From an uncultured Prevotellaceae bacterium (GTDB lineage Bacteria > Bacteroidota > Bacteroidia > Bacteroidales > Bacteroidaceae): DNA of 64,000 nucleotides. The translations under genes and the position numbers were made by a program. Location of the stretch: assembly GCA_902778535.1 (NCBI GenBank), contig CACYYG010000023.1, positions 1 through 64,000 on the forward strand, in the 5' to 3' direction. Shown one piece after another: positions 43,263 through 53,100 of the stretch. How positions within the stretch are numbered: the first letter of the stretch is position 1; the number at the start of each line of letters is the position of its first letter. The notes under the pieces are model-generated. The model did no database searches. It was not told the origin of the DNA and saw nothing but the letters and a program-made list of their open reading frames with translations.

Positions 43263-44807
43263 CTATTTAATATTGTCAACACAACGGAACAGTCGGCTCC
43301 AGCGAATGCCACCTGAGAACAGGCTGCGGTCAGGGTCACTGCTCCACCAGATGAAGATAGGCTTGCCCACTATGTGATCCTCAGGCACAAAGCCCCAGTA
43401 GCGTGAGTCAGCAGAGTTGTGACGGTTGTCACCCATCATCCAGTAGTAGTCAAGTTTGAAGGTGTATTTCGTGGTCTGCTGGCCGTTGATGTACACCAGG
43501 CCATTCTTCACTTCCAGCGTGTTGCCCTCATAGGCACGGATGCAGCGTTCATAGATGGCCAGATTCTGCAGCACATCCTTGCCAGGCAGCTTCACTGTGT
43601 CAGCCAGGTCGATGGTGGCACCTTTCTTAGGAATCCAGATGGGGCCGTAGTTGTCGCGTGTCCAGTGCAGGTTGCCGTTTTTCGGGTAAATCTTGCGCCA
43701 GTCATCATCAGGAGGAGCAGTGTTCAGTGCTACACTGTCTACAAGGTCTTTATGTGCCTCAAGTGCTGCCTTTACACCCTTGGTGAGCGGCATAGCAGAT
43801 ACAATGCTGCGGCGTGAGAAATAGATGTCATCGCGCTGTGAACTTGGCGGGAAGCCCAGATCTTCACAAGTAATGCCCTGCTCCTGCATGAAGTCATCGG
43901 TCAGGGTGGCACCCTCCTTGAACACAACGGTATGGCTATACTGCACCAGGTCGGGTTCCTTATTGGGCTTGCCGTCCAAATAGACAATGCGGTCTTTAAT
44001 CTGCAGGGTTTGTCCAGGCAGACCCACACAGCGTTTCACATAGTTCTCACGACGGTCGGTAGGACGCGTGCTGATGTCACCATACTGAGCATAATTGTTT
44101 TGTATGGTTGACTTGCCTGCAGCATAAAGCTGCTGGTAGAAGGCATAGCGCGTAGTGGCTGGCATAGAGTCGATGAGCTGTTCCAGTTCAGGCAACGGGC
44201 CGTTGACCTGTTCCAGAGCCTGATAGCCCAACTCGTAGCAGAAGTCATAGTAATAGGTTTGGAATTGTGTCTTCGAGCAGATGGTGTCGCCAGCAGGATA
44301 GTTGAACACCACAATGTCGTTCAGCTCCACATGACCCAAGCCACTGACACGACGGTAGTCCCAATGCGGCCACTCAATGTATGACTTGATGCCGCCGATG
44401 GGCAGTGTGTGCTGTGTCAGAGGCATAGTCAGAGGAGTCTGAGGGATGCGTGGGCCATAGCTGAGCTTCGACACAAAGAGATAGTCGCCTGTCAGCAGCG
44501 ACTTCTCCAGTGACGAGCTGGGGATGACATAGTTCTGGAAGAAGAACTGGTTGATGAAATAGACGGCCACAAGGGCAAAGACAATGGCGTCAACCCAAGA
44601 CATGACGGTGCGGATGGGTCCCTCACGGTCCTGCCACCACTTCCACTTGATCTTCTTTGAGATATATGCGTCGTAGATGAACGGCACAACCAACAGGCCC
44701 AGCCACGACTTCACCCAATAGAGGAAGAGCAGGTAAAGAATCAGTACGATGATGAACTTGATCCACTGCCGCTTCATGTTCAGCGGCTTCTTTTCTTTCT
44801 TTTTCAT
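43263..44807 (-). CDS. lepB: Signal peptidase I, long form
   Basis: Cleaves signal peptides of exported proteins at the periplasmic face of the inner membrane. Two N-terminal helices (FIIVLILYLLFLYWVKSWLGLLV and IVFALVAVYFINQFFF) precede QNYVIPSSSLEKSLLTGDYLFVSKLSYGPR, with the Ser nucleophile in PSSSLE and Lys in KLSYG. A large insertion (about 190-380) separates these from the C-terminal DYYWMMGDNRHNSADSRYWGFVPEDHIVGK box. Length 514 is typical for Bacteroidota lepB, much longer than E. coli (324). Paired with a short paralogue downstream. Confidence 0.92.
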   Translation of the reverse strand: MKKKEKKPLNMKRQWIKFIIVLILYLLFLYWVKSWLGLLVVPFIYDAYISKKIKWKWWQDREGPIRTVMSWVDAIVFALVAVYFINQFFFQNYVIPSSSLEKSLLTGDYLFVSKLSYGPRIPQTPLTMPLTQHTLPIGGIKSYIEWPHWDYRRVSGLGHVELNDIVVFNYPAGDTICSKTQFQTYYYDFCYELGYQALEQVNGPLPELEQLIDSMPATTRYAFYQQLYAAGKSTIQNNYAQYGDISTRPTDRRENYVKRCVGLPGQTLQIKDRIVYLDGKPNKEPDLVQYSHTVVFKEGATLTDDFMQEQGITCEDLGFPPSSQRDDIYFSRRSIVSAMPLTKGVKAALEAHKDLVDSVALNTAPPDDDWRKIYPKNGNLHWTRDNYGPIWIPKKGATIDLADTVKLPGKDVLQNLAIYERCIRAYEGNTLEVKNGLVYINGQQTTKYTFKLDYYWMMGDNRHNSADSRYWGFVPEDHIVGKPIFIWWSSDPDRSLFSGGIRWSRLFRCVDNIK

Positions 44808-44861
44808 TGCTGTATTAGGAAGTTCAGGAGTTCAGAAGCTTCTGAACTCCTAAATATAAGT

Positions 44862-45575
44862 TCAAAACTTAAACATGTCGCTGATGGTCAGCAGGCCCTG
44901 ATGGTCTTTTGTATACTCGGCAGCAAGGACGGCACCCAAGGCAAAGCCCTTGCGACTGTGTGCATCATGTGTGATGGTGATAAGGTCGGCATCGCTGTCA
45001 TAGCGAATGGTGTGAATGCCTGGCACCTCTCCACGGCGGATGTGGTCAATGCGCAGCAAACTGGGGTCAGTAGTGTCCTCAGCCCATGCAGTTTTGCGGT
45101 CGATGTTCTCCACAATCTCCTCGCCCAGTGTGATGGCCGTGCCACTGGGATGATCCAGCTTGTGCACGTGGTGTGTCTCCTCCAGCTCCACGTCATACTG
45201 CGGGAACTGGTTCATAATCTTGGCCAGATAGCGGTTGACAGCAGAGAAAATGGCCACACCGATGCTGAAATTGGAAGCCCAAAACAAGGTTTTGCCGTTG
45301 GCACAGGCTTCCTTCACCTCATCGCCGTGCTCCTTCATCCACCCTGTGGAGCCGCTCACCACTTTCACGCCCTTTGCCCAGCACTTCAGATAGTTGCCGT
45401 AGGCAGCCTGTGGTGCTGTGAATTCAATGGCCACATCAGCACTGGCGAAGCGTTCGCTCTCAAACTCCTCCTGATTGTCAATGTCGATGATGCTCACAAT
45501 GTCGTGGCCCCGGCTGATGGCTATCTCTTCAATCATCTTGCCCATCTTGCCGTAGCCGATTAAAGCTATTTTCAT
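44862..45575 (-). CDS. dapB: 4-hydroxy-tetrahydrodipicolinate reductase
   Basis: Reduces the DapA product toward tetrahydrodipicolinate in lysine and meso-diaminopimelate synthesis. The nucleotide-binding loop MKIALIGYGKMGKMIEEIA starts at the Met at 45575; an upstream start at 45629 would precede the promoter at 45599-45606. The family motif around EETHHVHKLDHPSGTAITLGE carries the catalytic His and Lys. Length 238 is typical. First gene of the operon with two signal peptidases and wbqC, driven by a tandemly triplicated promoter region. Confidence 0.92.
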   Translation of the reverse strand: MKIALIGYGKMGKMIEEIAISRGHDIVSIIDIDNQEEFESERFASADVAIEFTAPQAAYGNYLKCWAKGVKVVSGSTGWMKEHGDEVKEACANGKTLFWASNFSIGVAIFSAVNRYLAKIMNQFPQYDVELEETHHVHKLDHPSGTAITLGEEIVENIDRKTAWAEDTTDPSLLRIDHIRRGEVPGIHTIRYDSDADLITITHDAHSRKGFALGAVLAAEYTKDHQGLLTISDMFKF

Positions 45576-45598
45576 TTTAATACGTATTAAAAACGCTG

Positions 45599-45810
45599 CA
45601 AAGGTACGAATAAGCGAGAAGAAAACCAAATATAATTTGAGTTTTCTCGAGCGAGAGTACTTTCGGCATTAGCCAAAGGTACGAATAAGCGAGAAGAAAA
45701 CCAAATATAATTTGAGTTTTCTCGAGCGAGAGTATTTTCGGCATGAGCCAAAGGCACGAATAAGCGAGAAGAAAACCAAATATAATTTGAGTTTTCTCGA
45801 GCGAGAGTTC
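45599..45810 (-). promoter_or_regulatory. Three tandem 75-bp copies of the dapB promoter region
   Basis: Copies begin near 45601, 45676 and 45751, exact period 75. Each carries, on the minus strand, TTTG, 20 bases, then the -7 element: TACCTTTG at 45599-45606 and 45674-45681, and TGCCTTTG (degenerate) at 45749-45756. The two clean copies are textbook promoters. Each copy also contains a CGAGAAGAAAAC/GTTTTCTCG inverted repeat. An antisense frame through the repeat exists but has no start context or domain. Confidence 0.85.
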
Positions 45811-45859
45811 CTTCGTGAAATCAAAGGCTTGGATATTTCTATAAAATGAGTACATTTTT

Positions 45860-45942
45860 GTAACCACGCGGGTTACTGACAGTAACCCGCGTGGTTACAG
45901 TGAGTAACCCACATGGTTACTGTCAGTAACCCGCGTGGTTAC
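45860..45942. repeat. Palindrome array C: four 17-bp units, 22-bp period
   Basis: Units start at 45860, 45882, 45904 and 45926, spacers TGACA, AGTGA, TGTCA. Preceded by CATTTTT, followed by CGATA and AAACTTTTT, flanks shared with array D. Confidence 0.9.
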
Positions 45943-46083
45943 CGATATTTTGAAACTTTTTGTTAAATAAAGTAGAACGCTTGACAAAGCTAGAGAGTTG
46001 ACACTTCATGCCACGCCTCTAAGACTGAAACATTTTTCTATGATTATGCAACAAAAAACTATGGTATTATTAGGGATTTTGTA

Positions 46084-46091
46084 TAATTTTG
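46084..46091 (+). promoter_or_regulatory. Promoter of hybrid two-component regulator, -7 element
   Basis: TAATTTTG, 22 bases before the ATG at 46114. No clear -33 TTTG at the right distance. Confidence 0.45.
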
Positions 46092-46113
46092 CGCTCAAAA
46101 TCAACGTAAAGGT

Positions 46114-49100
46114 ATGCAAAGGATTCTCTTGTCTGTTTGTTTTTTCTGCATCACTTTGGCTGCAGGTGCCATCAACGGAAGGCTCTATAATTCGGAACTG
46201 TTGGCGAGCAGCAGTGTAAAAGAGATTTGCCAAGATAGCTATGGTTTTATATGGATTGCTACGAATCATGGTCTGTCGCGGTTTGATGGCTATCATTTCA
46301 CAAACTATTACCATGTGCGCCGCGACAGCACCTCGCTGCCCGAAAACAACATCGGCAGCATATTGACCGACAAGGACAGGAATTTGTGGATAGGCCAAGG
46401 GAAGGGGCTGGTCAAGTACGACTATGTCTCCGACCGCTTTGAGAAGATGCCGTTTCCCGATCATGTCACACCCAGAGTGTCTTCCCTGGCTGAGGATGAG
46501 GCAGGCAACATCTATATAGGTACTGCGGGTATGGGCATGTATATGATAGCCCAAGGCACAGACAACATCAGGAGAGCAGGCGAATTCTCGGATGAGATGG
46601 GAAACATGTTTGTCGGTCATCTGCAATTTGACAGGCAGGGCAATCTTTGGACGGGTAACCACAAGGGCATGGTTTACCTCTACATAATGAAAGACGGACA
46701 GCCTCGGGCATTTCGTGAATTCAAGAGTGAGAAGGGAGAGCCCATGGCATTTGTCGACGACGGGCAGGGAGTCATTGTCGTCTGTAAGAAAGGCATTATG
46801 CGCTACGACTATGCTTCAGGAATCATGGCCGATGCCGACTATGACCTCTCGGAAGGCGGGAGCACGGAAAACATGGACGATGCCACGCTGAACCATGCCT
46901 ACATGGACGAGGCAGGGACATTGTATCTTGGCACCAATGGTCGCGGGTTGCTGACGATAAAGAAAGGAGAAAAGACAGCGCAGCAGGTTGCATTGTTGCA
47001 GAACCATCAGCAACTGTACACACCCTTCGTCAGTTATATTATGAAGGACAAGGACGGCCACCTGTGGATGAGTTGCTATGACACAGGCATCTTTCTTACC
47101 TCACATCAGAAACCCGCTTTCGACAATTGGAGCCTTACCCACCATGAACAGCAGTTTGCCGGGAGGGTGATGGCAATAGTAGCCGATGCTGACGGCGGTA
47201 GCTGGTGTGCCATCCGCCAAGGGACACTCTACCACCTGGACTCTCAGGGACGCATCCTGTCACGCGTTACTACGCAACCCGATCTGCAGTCAGTGTGCTG
47301 GGAGCATGGACAGCGCTACTGGTTCGCAACTGGCAATACGCTGAGCGTCCTTGATGGCGCCACAGGAAAGACGGAAAAGAAATATGAGTTCGAGGGCTCG
47401 GGCATAGGCCAGATTATCAGCGATGGTAGCGGACACCTGTATGTCTCGGTCTATGGCAAGGGCTTTTACCGCTATGATACAAGTAGCGGAGCCTTGCAGG
47501 CCTTTAATGAGGGCACGGGAGGCTACCACGGAAAACTGAGCAACAACTGGGTGGGTGCCATGATGATTGACAGCCGGGGACTGTTGTGGATATCAACCGC
47601 CACTGGTTTATCGTGTATGAACACGACCAACGACGATTTCAACTGCATGGGATGGCCTTCCCTGTTGGAAGGCATCAGCTGCGGTCCGCTCTGCGAGACA
47701 AAAGAGCACAACATCGTCATCGGCACCAGCGAAGGTCTCTATATCTACCAGCGTGCTACGAACAAGGTGGAGCCTTTCCCAGGCTCTGAACCGTTGGAGG
47801 ACGTGAGTATCAGCAGCATTGTGGAGGACAACAAAGGCGACCTGTGGTTCAGTACTTTGCAAGGCATCTGGCACTATATACGTCAGGAGAAACGTTTCGT
47901 CAACTATCTGAACAGCTACGGTCTTAGCACCCGTGAATACATGGCAAGGGCCGCCATTTGTTTTCCTGACGGCAAGATAGCCTTCGGTCAACTCGACGGA
48001 CTAACGGTGTTCAATCCCTCAGATCTTACGAGCACTAGCGACAGCTTGGGAAAGGTGCAGCTCACCCGATTCCTGCGCGACGGCACTCCCGTTGATTTCA
48101 GGAGCGACAGATTCGTCATTCCCTACGATGAGAATGCCTTCTCCATGGAGTTCTCGCTGCTGAACTATGCGAACACCGACAACATCAGTTTCCAATACCG
48201 CATGAACGAGGGACCGTGGGTATCGACGGAAAAGGGCAGCAATGCCATCTCATTCGAAAAGATGAAGTCAGGGACTTATACCATAGAGGTACGTGCGGAA
48301 AGCGACGGCAAAGTATTGTCAGAAGTTCGCCGACTCACTGTCGTGGTGCTCAATCCCTGGTATTTGTCCACCTGGGCCATCATCGCCTATCTGCTCATCG
48401 CACTGGTTGTGGCGTGGCTGCTGGTCAAGGGCTACACGAAACGGAAAAACCGGGAGATGGACGAAGAGAAGATGAAGTTCCTCATGAACGCCACCCACGA
48501 CATCCGCTCACCGCTGACCCTGATCATGGGACCGCTGGAAAAACTGAAGAACGTGAAAATCGAGGAAATGAAGTCGAAGGAAGAGCTGCAGTCTTTCAAT
48601 TCCTCAATCTACCAGCCATCCATCCAGACCATCGACCACAACGCCCGCAGACTGATGCTGCTGGTCAATCAGATACTCGACGAGCGCAGGATAGACAAGA
48701 ACCAGATGCAGCTGCATTGTCGCGAGACCAATCTCGTAGAGTTCATCACCGGCATCTGCAAGCTCTACCAGTACAACGCCAGCCAGCGCAACATTACCTT
48801 CACCTTCGAGCATGACAAAGATCACGTGCTGGCATGGATCGACCGCATCAATTTCGACAAGGTCTTCAACAACCTGCTGAGCAACGCTTTCAAGTACACC
48901 TACGACGGCGGTGAGGTGAAGGTGGTGATGCGTGAGTCGGGACACAACATTGAAATACAGGTGATTGACAACGGCGTGGGTATCAAGGACGAGGACAAGG
49001 AGCGGCTCTTCGACCGTTTCTATCAGGGACGCAATGCCGACAGCCTCGGCATGCAGGGCACTGGCATCGGCCTGAACCTGAGCAGTAACATCGTCAGGAT

Positions 49101-50079
49101 GCATGGTGGGCAGCTCAAGGCACAGAACCGGCCCGACGGACTGCAGGGCTCCTGCTTCACCATCATCATTCCCAAGGGCAACCGCCATCTGAAGGCTGAC
49201 CAGATAGTCACCGACAGTCCCTCACGCAATGTGCTCTCATCGGGCGGCAAGCAGCCCTATCGCCAGTTCCGCATCCTCATCGTCGACGACGACCCTGAGA
49301 TTGCCAACTATATCATTGCCGAGCTGGGCGACAAGTACAAGTTCGACCACGCTCCCAACGGCAAGGAAGCCCTGAAAGCGCTGCTCACCAATCACCTTCA
49401 ACCCTCTCATCCCTCACCTCTCACCTCTCACCCCTTATCGCAAAACACCTACGACCTTGTCATCAGCGATGTGATGATGCCTGAGATGGACGGCCTTACG
49501 CTGCTGAAGAAAATCAAGGACAACCCCAATATCTCGCAGCTGCCAGTCATCATGCTCACTTCGAAAGCCGAGGTAGAACACAAGCTTGAAGGACTGAAGA
49601 GCGGTGCCGATGCCTATATCGCCAAACCTTTCAACATGGAGGAGCTGCATATACAGATTGACAACCTGATTGACAATATGCGGCGCCTGCGGGGCAAGTT
49701 CAGCGGTGCCGTGCAGCAGGAAGAGCGCGTGGAGAACATTGAGGTGAAAGGCAACGACGAAGCCCTCATGGACCGCATCATGCGCTCTGTCAATGCCCAC
49801 ATGTCAGACGCTGAATACAACGTCGACATGCTGGCCGCCGACGTCGGCATCAGCCGTGCCCAGCTGCACCGCAAGATGAAGGAGATGACGGGCATCTCGT
49901 CGGGAAAGTTCCTCCGCAATCTGCGCATGGAGCAGGCCGCGCGTCTGCTGCGCGAGGGCAAGGTAAACATCTCGCAGGTAGCCGACCGTGTAGGCTATGT
50001 CGACCAGGCTCATTTCTCCACAGCTTTCAAAAACCATTTCGGCATGTCGCCATCAGAATATTTGGAGCGACATCAATAA
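46114..50079 (+). CDS. Hybrid two-component system regulator of the glycan locus
   Basis: A 1321-residue HTCS. Signal peptide (1-19); periplasmic two-propeller sensor with repeated W-xDxxGxLWIxT phrases such as DSYGFIWIATNHGLSRFDGYHF (20-650); Y_Y_Y domain (about 660-745); membrane helix (WAIIAYLLIALVVAWLLV, about 750-770); HisKA with ATHDIRSPLTLI (His about 796); HATPase (about 905-1025); receiver with DLVISDVMMPEMDG (phospho-Asp about 1118); AraC helix-turn-helix (about 1225-1320). In Bacteroidota such proteins bind oligosaccharides in the periplasm and activate the adjoining glycan locus. A Ser/Pro/His insert encoded by CTCTCAC repeats lies inside the receiver (49390-49440). Controls the GH98 and Sus genes, by inference. 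Confidence 0.93.
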   Translation: MQRILLSVCFFCITLAAGAINGRLYNSELLASSSVKEICQDSYGFIWIATNHGLSRFDGYHFTNYYHVRRDSTSLPENNIGSILTDKDRNLWIGQGKGLVKYDYVSDRFEKMPFPDHVTPRVSSLAEDEAGNIYIGTAGMGMYMIAQGTDNIRRAGEFSDEMGNMFVGHLQFDRQGNLWTGNHKGMVYLYIMKDGQPRAFREFKSEKGEPMAFVDDGQGVIVVCKKGIMRYDYASGIMADADYDLSEGGSTENMDDATLNHAYMDEAGTLYLGTNGRGLLTIKKGEKTAQQVALLQNHQQLYTPFVSYIMKDKDGHLWMSCYDTGIFLTSHQKPAFDNWSLTHHEQQFAGRVMAIVADADGGSWCAIRQGTLYHLDSQGRILSRVTTQPDLQSVCWEHGQRYWFATGNTLSVLDGATGKTEKKYEFEGSGIGQIISDGSGHLYVSVYGKGFYRYDTSSGALQAFNEGTGGYHGKLSNNWVGAMMIDSRGLLWISTATGLSCMNTTNDDFNCMGWPSLLEGISCGPLCETKEHNIVIGTSEGLYIYQRATNKVEPFPGSEPLEDVSISSIVEDNKGDLWFSTLQGIWHYIRQEKRFVNYLNSYGLSTREYMARAAICFPDGKIAFGQLDGLTVFNPSDLTSTSDSLGKVQLTRFLRDGTPVDFRSDRFVIPYDENAFSMEFSLLNYANTDNISFQYRMNEGPWVSTEKGSNAISFEKMKSGTYTIEVRAESDGKVLSEVRRLTVVVLNPWYLSTWAIIAYLLIALVVAWLLVKGYTKRKNREMDEEKMKFLMNATHDIRSPLTLIMGPLEKLKNVKIEEMKSKEELQSFNSSIYQPSIQTIDHNARRLMLLVNQILDERRIDKNQMQLHCRETNLVEFITGICKLYQYNASQRNITFTFEHDKDHVLAWIDRINFDKVFNNLLSNAFKYTYDGGEVKVVMRESGHNIEIQVIDNGVGIKDEDKERLFDRFYQGRNADSLGMQGTGIGLNLSSNIVRMHGGQLKAQNRPDGLQGSCFTIIIPKGNRHLKADQIVTDSPSRNVLSSGGKQPYRQFRILIVDDDPEIANYIIAELGDKYKFDHAPNGKEALKALLTNHLQPSHPSPLTSHPLSQNTYDLVISDVMMPEMDGLTLLKKIKDNPNISQLPVIMLTSKAEVEHKLEGLKSGADAYIAKPFNMEELHIQIDNLIDNMRRLRGKFSGAVQQEERVENIEVKGNDEALMDRIMRSVNAHMSDAEYNVDMLAADVGISRAQLHRKMKEMTGISSGKFLRNLRMEQAARLLREGKVNISQVADRVGYVDQAHFSTAFKNHFGMSPSEYLERHQ
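49388..49440 (+). repeat. In-frame CACCTCT repeat inside the receiver domain
   Basis: Degenerate CACCTCT/CTCATCC units encode a polar Ser/Pro/His loop (QPSHPSPLTSHPLS) between receiver helix 1 and strand 3, where other HTCS proteins have a short loop. Confidence 0.65.
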
Positions 50080-50108
50080 AGGGAATAAAGTAGTAAAATA
50101 AAATACCT

Positions 50109-53100
50109 ATGAAACGATTACTGTTTGCACTATTATTTGGCATTTCTTTTTTCTCATTTAGCAGCGTAGCAGCGCAAACGCGCCGGCCAATCGACAACCA
50201 GCATCCGTTGTGGTTCATTCATGTCGATGTGTGGTATAAGGCCGACCCGCAGAAAATCATCAACCTCATTCCAGAAGATATCAGGCCTTACGTTTGCCTG
50301 AACCTCTCACTTTCCTGCCAGTATGATAAGGATCTGAACATTTACAAGATGCCGCAGAACGCCTTCCAGACCTATAAGTCGTGGGGCACGGTGTGCCAGC
50401 AGAACGGCATGTGGTTCTCCTGCCAGCCGGCATCGGGCGGACATACGCATATTCAGGACAACGACATGGTGACCTTTGAGTATTTCTTCAAGAAATTCCC
50501 CAATTTCCTTGGCTGGAACTATGCCGAGCAGTTCTGGGGCTTCGATGAGGCTGGCGACAAGTCGTCGGCCACGCAAACCGACCGCTGGGCGCTGTTTGCC
50601 AAGCTGGTGGAGATGTCGCACCAATACGGCGGACTGCTCACCGTGTCTTTCTGCGGCAACATCTGGAGTCATGGCCTGAACCCCATCGGCGAGCTGAAGC
50701 GCAACAAGGACTTCCTGAATGCCTGTCAGAAATATCCTGAAAACATGCTCTTCCTCTATAAGTACACCACAAGTTCGTGTTTCTACAACAATGAGTCGGT
50801 ATCCTTCGGCCCGTTCATTTCCGGACTCACCAAGAACTATGGCGTGCGCTACGACAACTGCGGCTGGAACGGTGCCATGGATGCTATCCTGGGCAAGGAT
50901 CACGGCAAGAAATATCCTTCTGCTGCCGGCATCGGCACGGTGATGGAGCAGACCTGCGTCAACGGTGGTGCCGTGTGGGACGGCCCGGAGCTTACGTGGA
51001 ACGAGGAGTGCTTCCATGAGGTGAGCCAGACTACTGTCGACGGATACAAGCGCCGCGTTTGGGCACGCTTCGACAACATGAACGGTGTGTGGAACGACAT
51101 GTTCACGAAAATCATCGACGGCACCATGTATATTCCTTCGCGCGAAGAGGTGGTCAGGAAACAGAAAATCGTCGTCATCAACGATGTCAACTCAGGCAGC
51201 GATGAGGACAAATATGCCACATGGGGCAACCTCTATGACGGGCTATACAAGCAGAGCGATCCTTTCAACCGCGGCAACGGCCAGTGGATGGACAACTTGT
51301 GCTACTTCAAGTCAACAGGCCGCTACGGTACTATTCCCTTGGTGACAGGACTCTACGATGATGTCGCCAAAGCCATTCCCGTGCAGATGAAAAAGTCGCA
51401 GCGGGCATCAAAGTGGGGAACGCTTGCCAAGAAGCAGGCCGACTTCAATGCCAAGTATCCTGAGGTGTCGAAGGGCGACCTCTATGTCAACCGCTATCGC
51501 AACCAGCTGGTCACCTACACTCCCTACACCTACCTGAACAAGAAGAAACGTGCCGAGGCCGTCGTTCCCCTGCAATACAACACCTGCGAGACGATGGTGC
51601 TGAAGTACGACAAGCTGTCGAGCGGCGTCATCCGTGAGTTTGCCGACCATATCGATTTCTACCTGAACAACTACCGCACCGACACCACGGCCGTCCGCAC
51701 CGACACCATCATCATCACAGGCTGTACGACCGAGCCCGTGCTGACATTTGCGAAACACAAATACACGAAGGGAACGGCACCCAGCGCATTGCAGAAATAC
51801 GGAGCCGAAAGCATGGCCGACACGGTGGTGGTGAAACATTGCGGAGCCGTCGACATCAGCATCAGCTGCTCTGGTGCTGCCGACCGCTCAGCCATGACCG
51901 ATGCCATTGCCATTACGCCATTGCCGCTACCTAATCAGCCCGAGCTCTATCGCGGCCCCATCCTGATTGAGGCTGAGGACATGGACTTCAAGAACGTCAA
52001 GAACTGCTGCACCGACCCCTACGGATGGTATAACACCGTGCGCGGCCATGCCGGCAACGGATTCGTGGACATGGGCACCAACTCATCGGGTGCGCTGCGC
52101 CATCAGCTGAAGCTGAAGGAAGGCCAGGAAGGCGACTATGTCATCAGCCTGCGCTATACCTGTTCGAGCAAGGCGGGCAAAATCCGTATGACGGTGAACG
52201 GCAGTCAGCAGACTGTCAGCTGCGAGAAGACCGCAGTGAATGAATGGAAGTGGGTGACTGTCAACGCCACTCTCAAAGCCAGCACCAACACCCTCATCGT
52301 CACCAATATCGGCGCACTGCCCATGTATATCGACCAGGTATGCTACCGTCCAGCCGACGTGGCTCCGATGACCTATTTCGTTGACATTAAGCAGGCGGAA
52401 GAAGGCACCGTAGTAGCCGACAAGGCCGAGGCCGCCGAGGGCGACACCATCACCCTCACCATCAATGCCGACCAAGGCTATTCCCTGCAGGAGCTGCGTG
52501 TCGTCAACAGCGTCTTCTACACCCAGGAGAAGACCATAGACATCTCACAGCTTTCAACTGCCAGCCAGCAACAGTCAACGATTACCTTCGTCATGCCCGG
52601 CGACAATGTCACTTTACAGCCTGTGTTCAAGGACGTGAGCTCGGTCGCGAAGCTCGACTTCAGCGGTGTTGTAGCCGGTGCCATTCCCGAGGGCTGGCGC
52701 TGTGTGCAGGAGAACAACGAGGTGCACGCATATCCCAGCAACTACAGCCTCGGTGCACGCACCATGGCGGGCTTCACAGGCTATCAGGGCAAGGCCCTCT
52801 ACTGGCGCGAGGAGTATGCCGAGTACGGAAAACAGAGTGGCTACCCCCTCACCCTCGAGCCTGGCGACTACGAGCTTACCTTCGCCATGGCGGCATGGAA
52901 GGGCAGTCCTAAGTACAAGGTTAGCGTTCTGGAGGCGGCTACGGGCAGCACCATCGCCACCTCTGAGACCTTCACCGCCATGCCCAATGCCAATGGCAGC
53001 ACATCGGCCAACATTGCATCGGCAACACAGTGCTCTCTGACCTTCACCGTCGGCTCAGCAGCCAACAGCATCATTCGATTCACCAATGAGAGCCGCAGCA

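Noticed and set aside
45577-45867. 96-residue minus-strand frame with three repeated hydrophobic segments
   Set aside because: It is the translation of the triplicated 75-bp promoter region; no start context, and promoter elements occupy the repeat.
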